A stretch of DNA of 64,000 nucleotides from the NCBI RefSeq assembly GCF_048268085.1, contig NZ_JBLWWF010000009.1:80806-144805 (forward strand). Reading direction: 5' to 3'. The notes under the pieces are model-generated. The model was not told the DNA's origin and did no database searches. It saw only the letters and a list, made by a program, of their open reading frames with translations. This document shows, one piece after another, positions 10,601 to 18,143 of the stretch. The translations under genes were made by a program, and so were the position numbers. How positions within the stretch are numbered: position 1 is the first letter of the stretch; every line of letters begins with the position of its first letter. The DNA is from Neptunicella sp048268085. Its GTDB lineage: Bacteria; Pseudomonadota; Gammaproteobacteria; Enterobacterales; Alteromonadaceae.

Positions 10601-12805
10601 TACCGGCGCATTAAATTTGGGCGTTGCTAGCACGCTGGTAGTCACAAATCCCGGCATTCTGGGTGTGGAAGATTCGGAATAAAAACGCAGCCGCTCGTTG
10701 TTATACATTTGCAAACCGATGGACTTGTTATTGTCATCCTGTAATGACCATAGATAGCCTTTCTGATTATCGGCAGGCCGTACCCACATGGAAATGGTCA
10801 TTTCCTGCATGGCGGCCATATCCGCTTCAGCCAATGCGGTGTGCAGCACAAATGACGAATCCAGCGGGTTGTTGGCCAAAGCATTACCCCGAACGGCACC
10901 GTGCAAATCAGATTGCGCAGCAGGATCATCCAGAATCAGTTTCGCCACCGGCGAATTTTGCCCGTCCACACTGAGTCCGTCCCAGTCACTGATAGTCAGG
11001 TGCCGTTGCTGACCCGAGTTATCATTGGCCTGTGAGCCACTGTTCTGCACGTCATTCAAATCCCACAAGGCATAGAGGCTATTACGATGACCTGTGGTTG
11101 CCTGATTTTCATAACTGGCAATCAGGTCGCTAATATCCAGGTTACTGATGACCGACTGGATATCACTCAACTCAAAGGTTGTCGCGGAGCTATCAACAGT
11201 GTTGATATCCACCGTTGTGTAAGTTGTCATAGCGGTATCGAGTTCACTCAGGAACACACTACTAAAACCGGATTCCCCATAGGGCAAATTGTTAATGGCG
11301 TAGCTTTCCAGTTTACCGTCAACACTGCCGTCCAGACTGTCTTCGGCCAACGCATTCGTTATCTGGATACTGCTGTAGTTCTGATGATCAGCACTGTTAG
11401 CCAGCGCAATCAGGTTAGCGGTATATACATCGGCCTGACTATTTCCCAGCGAACCTGCGGCTGGTAGGTCATCGATAATGGTTGGCGCAATTAAAATACT
11501 GTTTAATCCGGCAGAATAATGACTGGTGACGGCCTGATTGACCTGATCAACCAGTCCCGCGTCCACTGTCTCGCTGCGGCTGATAATATTAGCGGCAATC
11601 TCGGTAAGGGCGGTCACACCAAACTCAGCAGCCCCCGGATTAATCACCGCACTCAGGCGTTCGTCTTCTCCCAGCGGAACATCACTGTTGGATAGAAAAT
11701 CATAGTAGCTGGCGTCACTGTTACCGCTGACCTGAATCATAACCGGTGTTGTCAGGTTGGTCGGGATCAGCACATCGGCCACCCCGGTTATACCCGTTCC
11801 GGGATGGCCCGGATTGAGGTTATTGCCCTGTAGATCGGTTAAGCTCACGTCAGCAAATTGAAATTTGCCCAGCCCGGGCGTCACGCTTATTTGGGCAAAT
11901 CCTGCGGGTAAATCAGCCTGATGCAAACGCCATTTCAGCTCAGCGTTATCTGACCAGCTTTGAGTGGTGACATAAGCGCCATCCCCCTGTTTAGGATTAC
12001 CGTAAGGATCATAGCCACGTAAATTAAAGTCGCCGGTTTTACAGCTAATGGAAAAGCTTGCGGCATCAGGCTCTTGCAGGAAAGTGGCGACCCACATAGC
12101 TGAGTCAAGCTGTGGGTTATGGGTTACGGTGACGTTGGCGCCATTGCCTTCGTCAGTTCGGGCCGGATCCGGATCAAAGCAGCGCAAATAGTAAGCACTA
12201 TGCAGAGATTTAATATTGTAATAACCGGGTTGACCGGCGACTTCAATAAAAGTCCATAGCTGAGTGAGATCCTCGATTCGAGGATTGTTGATGGAGACAT
12301 AACTGTTTAAAACGGCGTTAGTTTCAACCGTTAGATAGGTGTTGGAATCGAGATTTTCCAGTTGATAAATTTGCCCTGCAACGACACTGGTGACCTCATC
12401 CTGACCGGCTTGTTCAAAGCTGAAGGCCACATTGAGCTTGTCGGTCGAAAAAGGCGTTTGCCTGTCGATTCGGACCCGAAAGCTGTCGGAGCTTAAGGCC
12501 GACGTCTGGCTGTCCAGATCGGCAAAACTGACTTCGTTATCACTGAACACAATCGCCGGATCATCGCTACTGATGCGAGCCTTGATATTGGTTGCAGTAG
12601 TGCCGGCATTAAACGCCACTAGCTTGACTTCGTATTCAAATGTGGTGCGGTTGACCCGCTGATTGCCGAGCATCTGATATTGCTCAACACTCATCTCAGC
12701 ATAAGCCACCGATGAACCAAGCAAACCGGTCAGCAGTAGCAGTAATTGATAATAGCGAAGCAGATAAGCTAATACCGGCTTCAAGGGATAAGTTAAGGTT
12801 CTCAT
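7637..12805 (-). CDS. Giant modular secreted protein with ricin-like, LamG, parallel beta-helix and C-terminal carbohydrate-binding domains (candidate GH110-like)
   Basis: About 1722 residues from the ATG giving MRTLTYPLKP, with a signal peptide ending SSVAYA. In order: an Ig-like stretch; a ricin/beta-trefoil-like lectin region (about 110-300, with QLENLDSNTYLTV and LWTFIEVAGQPGYYNIKSL); an acidic linker; a concanavalin-like LamG domain (about 640-830, with TISMWVRP and VKFYLDGELVG); a right-handed parallel beta-helix (about 860-1590, with DVIIDGNGAKLIH, RILIRNLTLDYFN, ADGVFLFHNRGNYLF); and a C-terminal jelly-roll binding module starting NGNYENIPAG. The helix with its long N-terminal segment reminds me of GH110 alpha-1,3-galactosidases, which would fit the operon, but lyases and other hydrolases share this fold. 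The catalytic assignment is inference. Confidence 0.75.
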   Translation of the reverse strand: MRTLTYPLKPVLAYLLRYYQLLLLLTGLLGSSVAYAEMSVEQYQMLGNQRVNRTTFEYEVKLVAFNAGTTATNIKARISSDDPAIVFSDNEVSFADLDSQTSALSSDSFRVRIDRQTPFSTDKLNVAFSFEQAGQDEVTSVVAGQIYQLENLDSNTYLTVETNAVLNSYVSINNPRIEDLTQLWTFIEVAGQPGYYNIKSLHSAYYLRCFDPDPARTDEGNGANVTVTHNPQLDSAMWVATFLQEPDAASFSISCKTGDFNLRGYDPYGNPKQGDGAYVTTQSWSDNAELKWRLHQADLPAGFAQISVTPGLGKFQFADVSLTDLQGNNLNPGHPGTGITGVADVLIPTNLTTPVMIQVSGNSDASYYDFLSNSDVPLGEDERLSAVINPGAAEFGVTALTEIAANIISRSETVDAGLVDQVNQAVTSHYSAGLNSILIAPTIIDDLPAAGSLGNSQADVYTANLIALANSADHQNYSSIQITNALAEDSLDGSVDGKLESYAINNLPYGESGFSSVFLSELDTAMTTYTTVDINTVDSSATTFELSDIQSVISNLDISDLIASYENQATTGHRNSLYALWDLNDVQNSGSQANDNSGQQRHLTISDWDGLSVDGQNSPVAKLILDDPAAQSDLHGAVRGNALANNPLDSSFVLHTALAEADMAAMQEMTISMWVRPADNQKGYLWSLQDDNNKSIGLQMYNNERLRFYSESSTPRMPGFVTTSVLATPKFNAPVRNDDITAGWMQVAVVLKAQQGVKFYLDGELVGEVAMPALDLTGIRDFRLGQTYEASPTRAFVGLMDQVRIYQKALTTAELLSDYIEDSTHGPWAFEIDQPQDANGLHEGDTGVQMVTITLDSLQPTNGLEYDISQANPAGAADVMSHGVHNVNIIKQALFDAKTDSSYAGKIVKIQFPANGEYYVGDSRYYAGDSITMTGMHDVIIDGNGAKLIHVARRGFFSLYQDANNQPNQRILIRNLTLDYFNEVYPFQTKVSIEKLGNNQVRLTPLSNAAYDYKQYIDNIGAMITWAGTDTDYPSNKVGVYSGTGSSLLLPFENLYALDTLTGGIVGGQEEANIGSYPISIETDGTAVLDLSSKPSYYSDMVETRDYMVAHYGGKRAFSVQQTEHLSLENVQVISSPGNALAAFGGVRYLKLEDFVSAKDPDETDPNAVVATKADGVFLFHNRGNYLFKNIRLEGGTEDRMVIRELTGFNPQYVSVNQMVVCYASNARPASLALPGDIYELRDKDMNFIWRGEITSNEVIDGKKDDYLNGEIDPETGEEILQVDPRWALYKDAHYSNGTAEAKACSLLTFNQPVPGDSTAVYRTDTMVHHFNPDGSRFSSNYILIGSSFGENRGNGAKFSSPHALIAHNRFANSTHQGVKFPLMIDMKACTNSWGNNGSGARNVIFSDNSIQNVGRWIAIEGSNFNTMPPAALSIFTNRYSPQTQQNISCSHMTLDAGQNPVDIQWQSHFVIKDNRIADSQWGGISIQSSRYVLAHNNELIRTNQHAGRNGEPAYFSGAGALQATQSKQVVAWDNKGHELPQNLDVVYFDDPLTDDLYDFSQRAYQPQSNLLLNGNYENIPAGQETATEIQDIPGWTEWNDLDASFVQQSEFSHSGQYQLVQQSSSGHYVSSKQLVSGLTNGTYRLEAWVKRNGDFDLARLRVLDHGSSEINLNIEQDNNWHKLVLDNIPVTSGQLQVVLTSKTTQGGASVKLDDVLLKRIE

Positions 12806-12921
12806 ATTGTTTATCCATTCATTCAATAGTGGTGTAAATGGCAATATTTCGATTGATTCAGACCGGCAGCCGACAAATCTCTAGCCTTCGGATAGTGAAA
12901 CGTCACAACGAGAAAAATTGC

Positions 12922-12956
12922 AAAAAAGGGCTTCATCCGATGATGATGAAGCCCTT
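12922..12956 (-). terminator. Rho-independent terminator after the TonB-dependent receptor gene
   Basis: A perfect 12-base stem (12926-12937 with 12945-12956) and a 7-base loop. Read on the minus strand it is followed by a run of six T. It lies 14 bases after the receptor stop codon, so the receptor can be expressed at a different level from the enzyme genes downstream. Confidence 0.88.
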
Positions 12957-12970
12957 AGCCAGCAGAGTGG

Positions 12971-15727
12971 TTAGAAGCGGTAGCTGACACCCAAGGTGTA
13001 GCGGGTGCCTGTTTCAGCATAGGTAGCAACATATTGCTCCCAGCCGGCATACTCTTCTTTGGCGCTATCCAGCAAATTGACTGCGCGTAGTTCAGCAGAG
13101 AAACCTTTGGCGATTTTATACCTGACCACGGCATCCAGTGACGGCTGCCCCTTGTTATGAATAGCGGTACTGGTGGTGATGGGGTCCAGACGGTCGTAAT
13201 AGTCGTCACGCCAGTTGTATAACAACTTGGTGCTTAACTTTTCGTCTTCATAATAAAGCTGGATATTGACACTGTTGGTTGACACACCATCAATGCCGAT
13301 GGATTTGTTGGTACGAGGATCGATTTCATCGGTGGAGTTATCCAGATAGGTGTAGTTAATCGACATCCCCATTTTGTCCATAAAGGCGTAAGGCATATTG
13401 CTGAAATGTTGTTGATAGGCAATCTCGAAACCTTTCAGCTCGCCCCCCCCGCCATTTAGCTGAGTAGTGATCCTGAAGATCTGATCACCATAGCCTTCGA
13501 TAGTGTCTTCCATTGAATCCTGAATAATCTGGTTATCCAGTTCTTTATAAAACACCGCTAACGCCAGTGCCGACTGCTTGTCGAAATACCATTCCAAAGA
13601 GGCATCGTACTGGGTTCCACGCTGAGGCTGGAGATCAGCATTAGCCAATGACGCCCATGAATTTTCAGTCTCGTCGGTATTCGGTGTTGCAGGATCATCG
13701 GCTACCAATACAATACGATCCGCCTGAGCGTAGTTATTGGTGCTGGGACGGCTAATGGTTTTACTGGCACCCAAACGCAACAGCAAATCGTCGGTCAGGT
13801 TACGCACTGCTACAATACTGGGCAGAAAATCCGAATAGCTGCCTTTGTCGTGGTAAGGCTGTAACACTCCGTCGACTAACGCGTATTTGTTTACATCCGT
13901 GGTGGTTTTAGCATAGCGGGCACCAAAGTTACCTTTCCACTCACCGGCTTCAAAGTCAAAACGCACGTAGGCAGAGGCGATGGTGTCATCCACAATGGCG
14001 CCTTTCTCGTCAAAACTGACCACCGGCGCATCATAGAACACATCTGAATAACCAAATCCGCCATTACCAATCAGGTGAGTATCAATCACCACAATCTTGT
14101 TAGGTAAGTCAACGTCTGCGCCGGGCAGAATGTCCGACATATCCAGATATTTAAACGCATTTTGAGCCCAATCGGTATTGACTACAGAAGAGGTCACAAT
14201 ACCGGCGCGGGTGAAACTGGTCACTTCAGCACCGGAAAAATCACGACCACTAGGATCACCTTCCGGGCCGACGCCTCGTTTACCCCAGGTTTCTCGGGTA
14301 GCGCTGACATCGGAATAACGCAGACCGGTTTTAATATTTGTGATAATGCCGTCGTTCAGCGGGATCTCGATATCCAGACGGAAAGAATCTTCGGTCGCTT
14401 CACGTATGGTACGGTTGTCATATAAGGTACCGGCCACCAGTCCGTTAGGATCGGACAAATCAGGCAGATTCACCTGCGGTACAGTGACGCCGCGCAAGTC
14501 ATAAGAAAAGTCAACATTAGTCTTGTTCAATTGCACAAACTGCTGATCACCGACATCGTTCGATTCAGTAAAGGCATATTCGACAAATACCGTCATACCA
14601 CTGTCGGCATACCATTTGGCATTAACACCACCGGTCAGGAAATCCTGCGGTTGCTGATAACCTTCATGATTACTTAAAACCGAATTGGTTAAGCTACCGG
14701 CGACCCGTGCATCGTGCTCGGTAATCACCCATGAATCTTTCACATAGCGATCCAGATCGGTATCGGTCACTGCCTGGATCCAGCCACGACTGCGGTCGTA
14801 GTCATATTCCGCATATAGAATATCGGCGTTAATATCCAGCATATCGCTAGGGCGCCACTGGAATGCCGCATTTACTGCGGTTTTCTTGCGTTCTTCCTGC
14901 TTGCGCTGATAACGCAGGTCATACATAAAATAGTAAGGATTGGGGACAGAGTTGGTGACACTTTCGTCCCAGTCCGCAGGTGGCTTGTCGAAGGGTTTAC
15001 CGGAACGCCAGTCACCATTACTGTAAAAACGATCTTCGGTAATAGGACGGTCTTCATACACGACACCAATCATGGCACCCATGGTATCGTCATTAAAGGT
15101 ATTACTGATTAAGCCGTTAAATTTGTAACCTGAATCATCATTTAAATCATTCAGCATGCCTTTAACGGTCGCACCACCCCATAGACCTTTTTTATTCAGT
15201 GGCTTACGGGTCGTAATATTTACCGTTCCACCCAAGGCACCATCCGTCATATCGGCGGTTAAGACTTTTTGCACTTCCACTGAACCGACAATTTCAGAGG
15301 GAAAGTAATTCATCAGACCGGCATTGCTGCCACGTCCATAAGCACTAATCAGTGTACGGCCATTCACTTCCAGGCGGTTTTCGCGAATACCGCGAATAGT
15401 AATACTGGCGCCTTCACCATCTTCACGCTCAATCTGCACACCGGCAACGCGTTGCAGTGTTTCCGCCAGGTTTTCATCGGGTAACTTACCGATATCTTCG
15501 GCAACGATAGCATCGGTAAAAGTATCGGACAAACGTTTGCGGCTCAGGTTTTCGGCCAGACTGGCCCGAATACCGACCACTTCAATCACTTCGGTATCGT
15601 CTTTCTTTGCTTTTGTGTCTTTGTCTGTACTGGATTGATCTTGCCCGTAGGCAAAGTGAATGCTTCCTGTTAGCAAAACTGCGGTTACCAGTTTGGCTAA
15701 TTTCGATTTCTCGAATTGTTGAGTCAT
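12971..15727 (-). CDS. TonB-dependent receptor for glycan uptake
   Basis: A 918-residue outer-membrane transporter. The signal peptide ends near HFAYG. A putative TonB box (EVIEVVGIRAS) precedes the plug domain (about 55-175, with LAETLQRVAGVQIERE, ASITIRGIRENRLEVNGR and GGTVNITTRKPL). A 22-strand-type barrel follows, ending in the aromatic C-terminus GVSYRF typical of barrel assembly. It resembles the large receptors of Alteromonadales carbohydrate loci and would import oligosaccharides using TonB energy. The start has AGGAGA upstream. It is first in the minus-strand part of the locus, and a strong terminator follows it. Confidence 0.93.
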   Translation of the reverse strand: MTQQFEKSKLAKLVTAVLLTGSIHFAYGQDQSSTDKDTKAKKDDTEVIEVVGIRASLAENLSRKRLSDTFTDAIVAEDIGKLPDENLAETLQRVAGVQIEREDGEGASITIRGIRENRLEVNGRTLISAYGRGSNAGLMNYFPSEIVGSVEVQKVLTADMTDGALGGTVNITTRKPLNKKGLWGGATVKGMLNDLNDDSGYKFNGLISNTFNDDTMGAMIGVVYEDRPITEDRFYSNGDWRSGKPFDKPPADWDESVTNSVPNPYYFMYDLRYQRKQEERKKTAVNAAFQWRPSDMLDINADILYAEYDYDRSRGWIQAVTDTDLDRYVKDSWVITEHDARVAGSLTNSVLSNHEGYQQPQDFLTGGVNAKWYADSGMTVFVEYAFTESNDVGDQQFVQLNKTNVDFSYDLRGVTVPQVNLPDLSDPNGLVAGTLYDNRTIREATEDSFRLDIEIPLNDGIITNIKTGLRYSDVSATRETWGKRGVGPEGDPSGRDFSGAEVTSFTRAGIVTSSVVNTDWAQNAFKYLDMSDILPGADVDLPNKIVVIDTHLIGNGGFGYSDVFYDAPVVSFDEKGAIVDDTIASAYVRFDFEAGEWKGNFGARYAKTTTDVNKYALVDGVLQPYHDKGSYSDFLPSIVAVRNLTDDLLLRLGASKTISRPSTNNYAQADRIVLVADDPATPNTDETENSWASLANADLQPQRGTQYDASLEWYFDKQSALALAVFYKELDNQIIQDSMEDTIEGYGDQIFRITTQLNGGGGELKGFEIAYQQHFSNMPYAFMDKMGMSINYTYLDNSTDEIDPRTNKSIGIDGVSTNSVNIQLYYEDEKLSTKLLYNWRDDYYDRLDPITTSTAIHNKGQPSLDAVVRYKIAKGFSAELRAVNLLDSAKEEYAGWEQYVATYAETGTRYTLGVSYRF

Positions 15728-16399
15728 GTCTGAGATCTCCTGTTGGATCTTTATTTTTGGGTCTTAACGTTTCACTAAATAGCTAGTTATTGCGTCTTAT
15801 TCGTCATTCTTTATTTAGTTACCCGAAGCAAGAGTCCAGCGCGTTGCGATTGAGACTCATATTAATAAACTTCCGGCTGATAACGTCGACGCATTATGTT
15901 GCTATTTTAGATATACTTCAACCCTAAAAAACATTTTTTTAACAATTTATTATCCTGATCTGGTGGCAGCCCACGACCAACAAGGCCTGTACAGCCAACA
16001 AAGTTGCTCAATAGACAAACAACAAAATCGACTAATGCATTAACTTTATTGCCTTGCGGCAATTCATCCCGTCCCTTAAAGAGACTGCTTAACCTTGTTT
16101 CAAGCCCTGTTTTCACCGGCTCTGACGAACAGATATATTAACAATTGACGGACTGGTTGTGCTAACGAGAGACGAATAAGTGACACTTCATTAACATTTC
16201 TCACTTTACAAATGTCACATATAGATACACAATGCGCCCTATTCCGATATTAAATATGGAAATGAATAATCCTATTAGATTGCCAATTGCAGAAATAGAT
16301 GGGCATTTATCAACCCCAATCTGCTTTACTCAGGTTTAACCGGGAAATATTCAGTGGTATGCATAGTGTTTACTTTCCACTTATTTAAGGATTCGACGT
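15728..16399. promoter_or_regulatory. Divergent control region of the glycan locus (no gene)
   Basis: About 670 bases between the receptor and the symporter genes. It is AT-rich, and I see no convincing coding frame in it. It must hold the promoters for both arms and is the natural place for the IclR-type regulator to bind. TATGGAAAT-type half sites (near 16255 and 16345) and several short inverted repeats are visible, but none is clear enough to name as an operator. Confidence 0.5.
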
Positions 16400-16441
16400 A
16401 TGAATCAACAACTTGATGGCATTAAATATGAACAGCTTTGA
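16400..16441 (+). CDS. Upstream short reading frame overlapping the symporter start
   Basis: A 13-codon frame (MNQQLDGIKYEQL, stop TGA) that begins nine bases after AAGGA, the best ribosome binding site here. It runs out of frame across the likely symporter start at 16428. It may couple or attenuate symporter translation, or be a chance frame. Seen in sequence; its role is inference. Confidence 0.35.
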   Translation: MNQQLDGIKYEQL

Positions 16442-18128
16442 TTACTACACCGCACTGACATTTTCAGTATTAGTACTGGTGTTGGGCATGATGTTTTCCC
16501 GCAGCGGAAAAAGCATGAAGTCTTTTTTTGCTGCCGGTGGCGATGTTCCCTGGTGGATCAGCGGTTTATCGCTGTTTATGAGTTTTTTCTCGGTGGGTAC
16601 TTTTGTGGTTTGGGGTTCTATTGCCTATACCAGCGGTTTTGTCGCGGTTGCAATCCAAACCACCATGGCGATTGCAGGCTTTGTTATCGGTTTTGTTATC
16701 GCTCCGGCGTGGAATAAAACCGGCGCGATCACTGTAGCCGACTTTATTACCCGGCGACTGGGCCAATCGGTGCAAAAACTGTATTCCACCGCTTTCCTGT
16801 TTATTAACTTGTTTACTGCCGGTGCTTTTCTATATCCGGTAGGCAAAATCATCGAAGTTTCCACCGGTTTTCCGCTCGATACGGCGATTATTGTATTGGG
16901 GCTCTTCATTATTGCCTACACCACAGTGGGCGGATTATGGGCGGTGCTAATCACCGACGTGCTGCAATTTGTGGTACTCAGCGCCGCGGTGATTATTATT
17001 ATTCCGCTGGCCTTCGGTGAAATCGGCGGTGTCAGCCAGTTTTTTGCCAAATTGCCGGAAGGTTTTGCCTCTGTTTATAACGATGAATACAGCTGGGTAT
17101 TTTTACTCGCCTTCCTGATCTATAACACCGTTTTTATTGGTGGTAACTGGGCCTACGTACAGCGCTATACCAGTGTTTCCAAACCTTCCAGCGCCCGCAA
17201 GGTCGGCTGGTTATTCGGTAGTTTATATCTGGTGGCGCCCATTATCTGGATGTTGCCACCGATGATTTACCGCATTGTGAATCCCGATTTACAGGGCACC
17301 GAAGCCGAAGAAGCCTACCTGTTAATGAGTAAGTTAGTGGTGCCGGACGGATTGCTGGGCTTGATCCTGGGTTCAATGATTTTTGCCACTGCCAGTTCGG
17401 TCAATACCACGATTAATATTGCCGCCGGAGTCTTTACTAACGATATTTTCAAGGCATTCAAGCCGCAGTTTCCGGCAGAAAAGTTAATGAAGGTGGCGCG
17501 TCTGTCGACTTTTGTATTCGGTTTTCTGGCCATTGCCGTAGCGCTATCAGTGCAAGGTATGGGCGGCATTGTCGAGGTAGTATTAAGCGTTGCGGCACTC
17601 ACCGGCGCACCTTTATATTTACCACCTATCTGGGCAGTTTTTTCCAAACGCCAAACGGGCAAAAGTATTCTAATCACCACCTTATTGAGTCTGGCAATTA
17701 ACTTGCTGTTCAAGTTTGTTACCCCGTCACTGCTGGACTTGACCCTGTCCCGGGCGACCGAAATGATGGTGGGAGTCATGGTGCCGGTGGTCATTCTGTT
17801 TTCCTTCGAGATGCTATATAAACAACGTGCACAGCCCAATGCCGACTATCAGCGCTATATAGAATCCGAGCAGCAACGTCAGGCAGCCATTGCCGACGTC
17901 GAAACTATTAACAGCACCCCAAACGACGCCAATCAGTTTGGCCTGCAGATTTTATCCATCGGCGTGTTATGTATTGGCCTGCTAATCATCGCGCTTGGCG
18001 TGATGACAGATACCGCCAATACCGAAACCATCAGTGTCGGGTTAATCATTACCCTTCCCCCGTTATTTTTTATGTTCAGAAAACACCGTGCATCTGCGCT
18101 TAGCCAAAGCCAAAAGACCGCAGGTTAA
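16428..18128 (+). CDS. Sodium:solute symporter (SSS family)
   Basis: An inner-membrane sodium-coupled sugar or sugar-acid transporter of about 566 residues with roughly 13 hydrophobic helices. Conserved blocks include GKSMKSFFAAGGDVPWWISGLSLFMS near the N-terminus and LWAVLITDVLQFVVL in the middle. I choose the ATG giving MNSFDYYTALTF, since family members usually start this way; an ATG 12 bases earlier and a TTG before that are also in frame. It is the first main gene of the plus-strand arm, followed after 15 bases by the FAD oxidoreductase, and probably imports the monosaccharide released by the locus enzymes. Confidence 0.9.
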   Translation: MNSFDYYTALTFSVLVLVLGMMFSRSGKSMKSFFAAGGDVPWWISGLSLFMSFFSVGTFVVWGSIAYTSGFVAVAIQTTMAIAGFVIGFVIAPAWNKTGAITVADFITRRLGQSVQKLYSTAFLFINLFTAGAFLYPVGKIIEVSTGFPLDTAIIVLGLFIIAYTTVGGLWAVLITDVLQFVVLSAAVIIIIPLAFGEIGGVSQFFAKLPEGFASVYNDEYSWVFLLAFLIYNTVFIGGNWAYVQRYTSVSKPSSARKVGWLFGSLYLVAPIIWMLPPMIYRIVNPDLQGTEAEEAYLLMSKLVVPDGLLGLILGSMIFATASSVNTTINIAAGVFTNDIFKAFKPQFPAEKLMKVARLSTFVFGFLAIAVALSVQGMGGIVEVVLSVAALTGAPLYLPPIWAVFSKRQTGKSILITTLLSLAINLLFKFVTPSLLDLTLSRATEMMVGVMVPVVILFSFEMLYKQRAQPNADYQRYIESEQQRQAAIADVETINSTPNDANQFGLQILSIGVLCIGLLIIALGVMTDTANTETISVGLIITLPPLFFMFRKHRASALSQSQKTAG

Positions 18129-18143
18129 TTTAGGAAACCAAAC

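Noticed and set aside
15907..16116. 69-residue minus-strand reading frame in the glycan control region
   Set aside because: No ribosome binding site, no recognisable domain, and it lies in a region expected to be regulatory.
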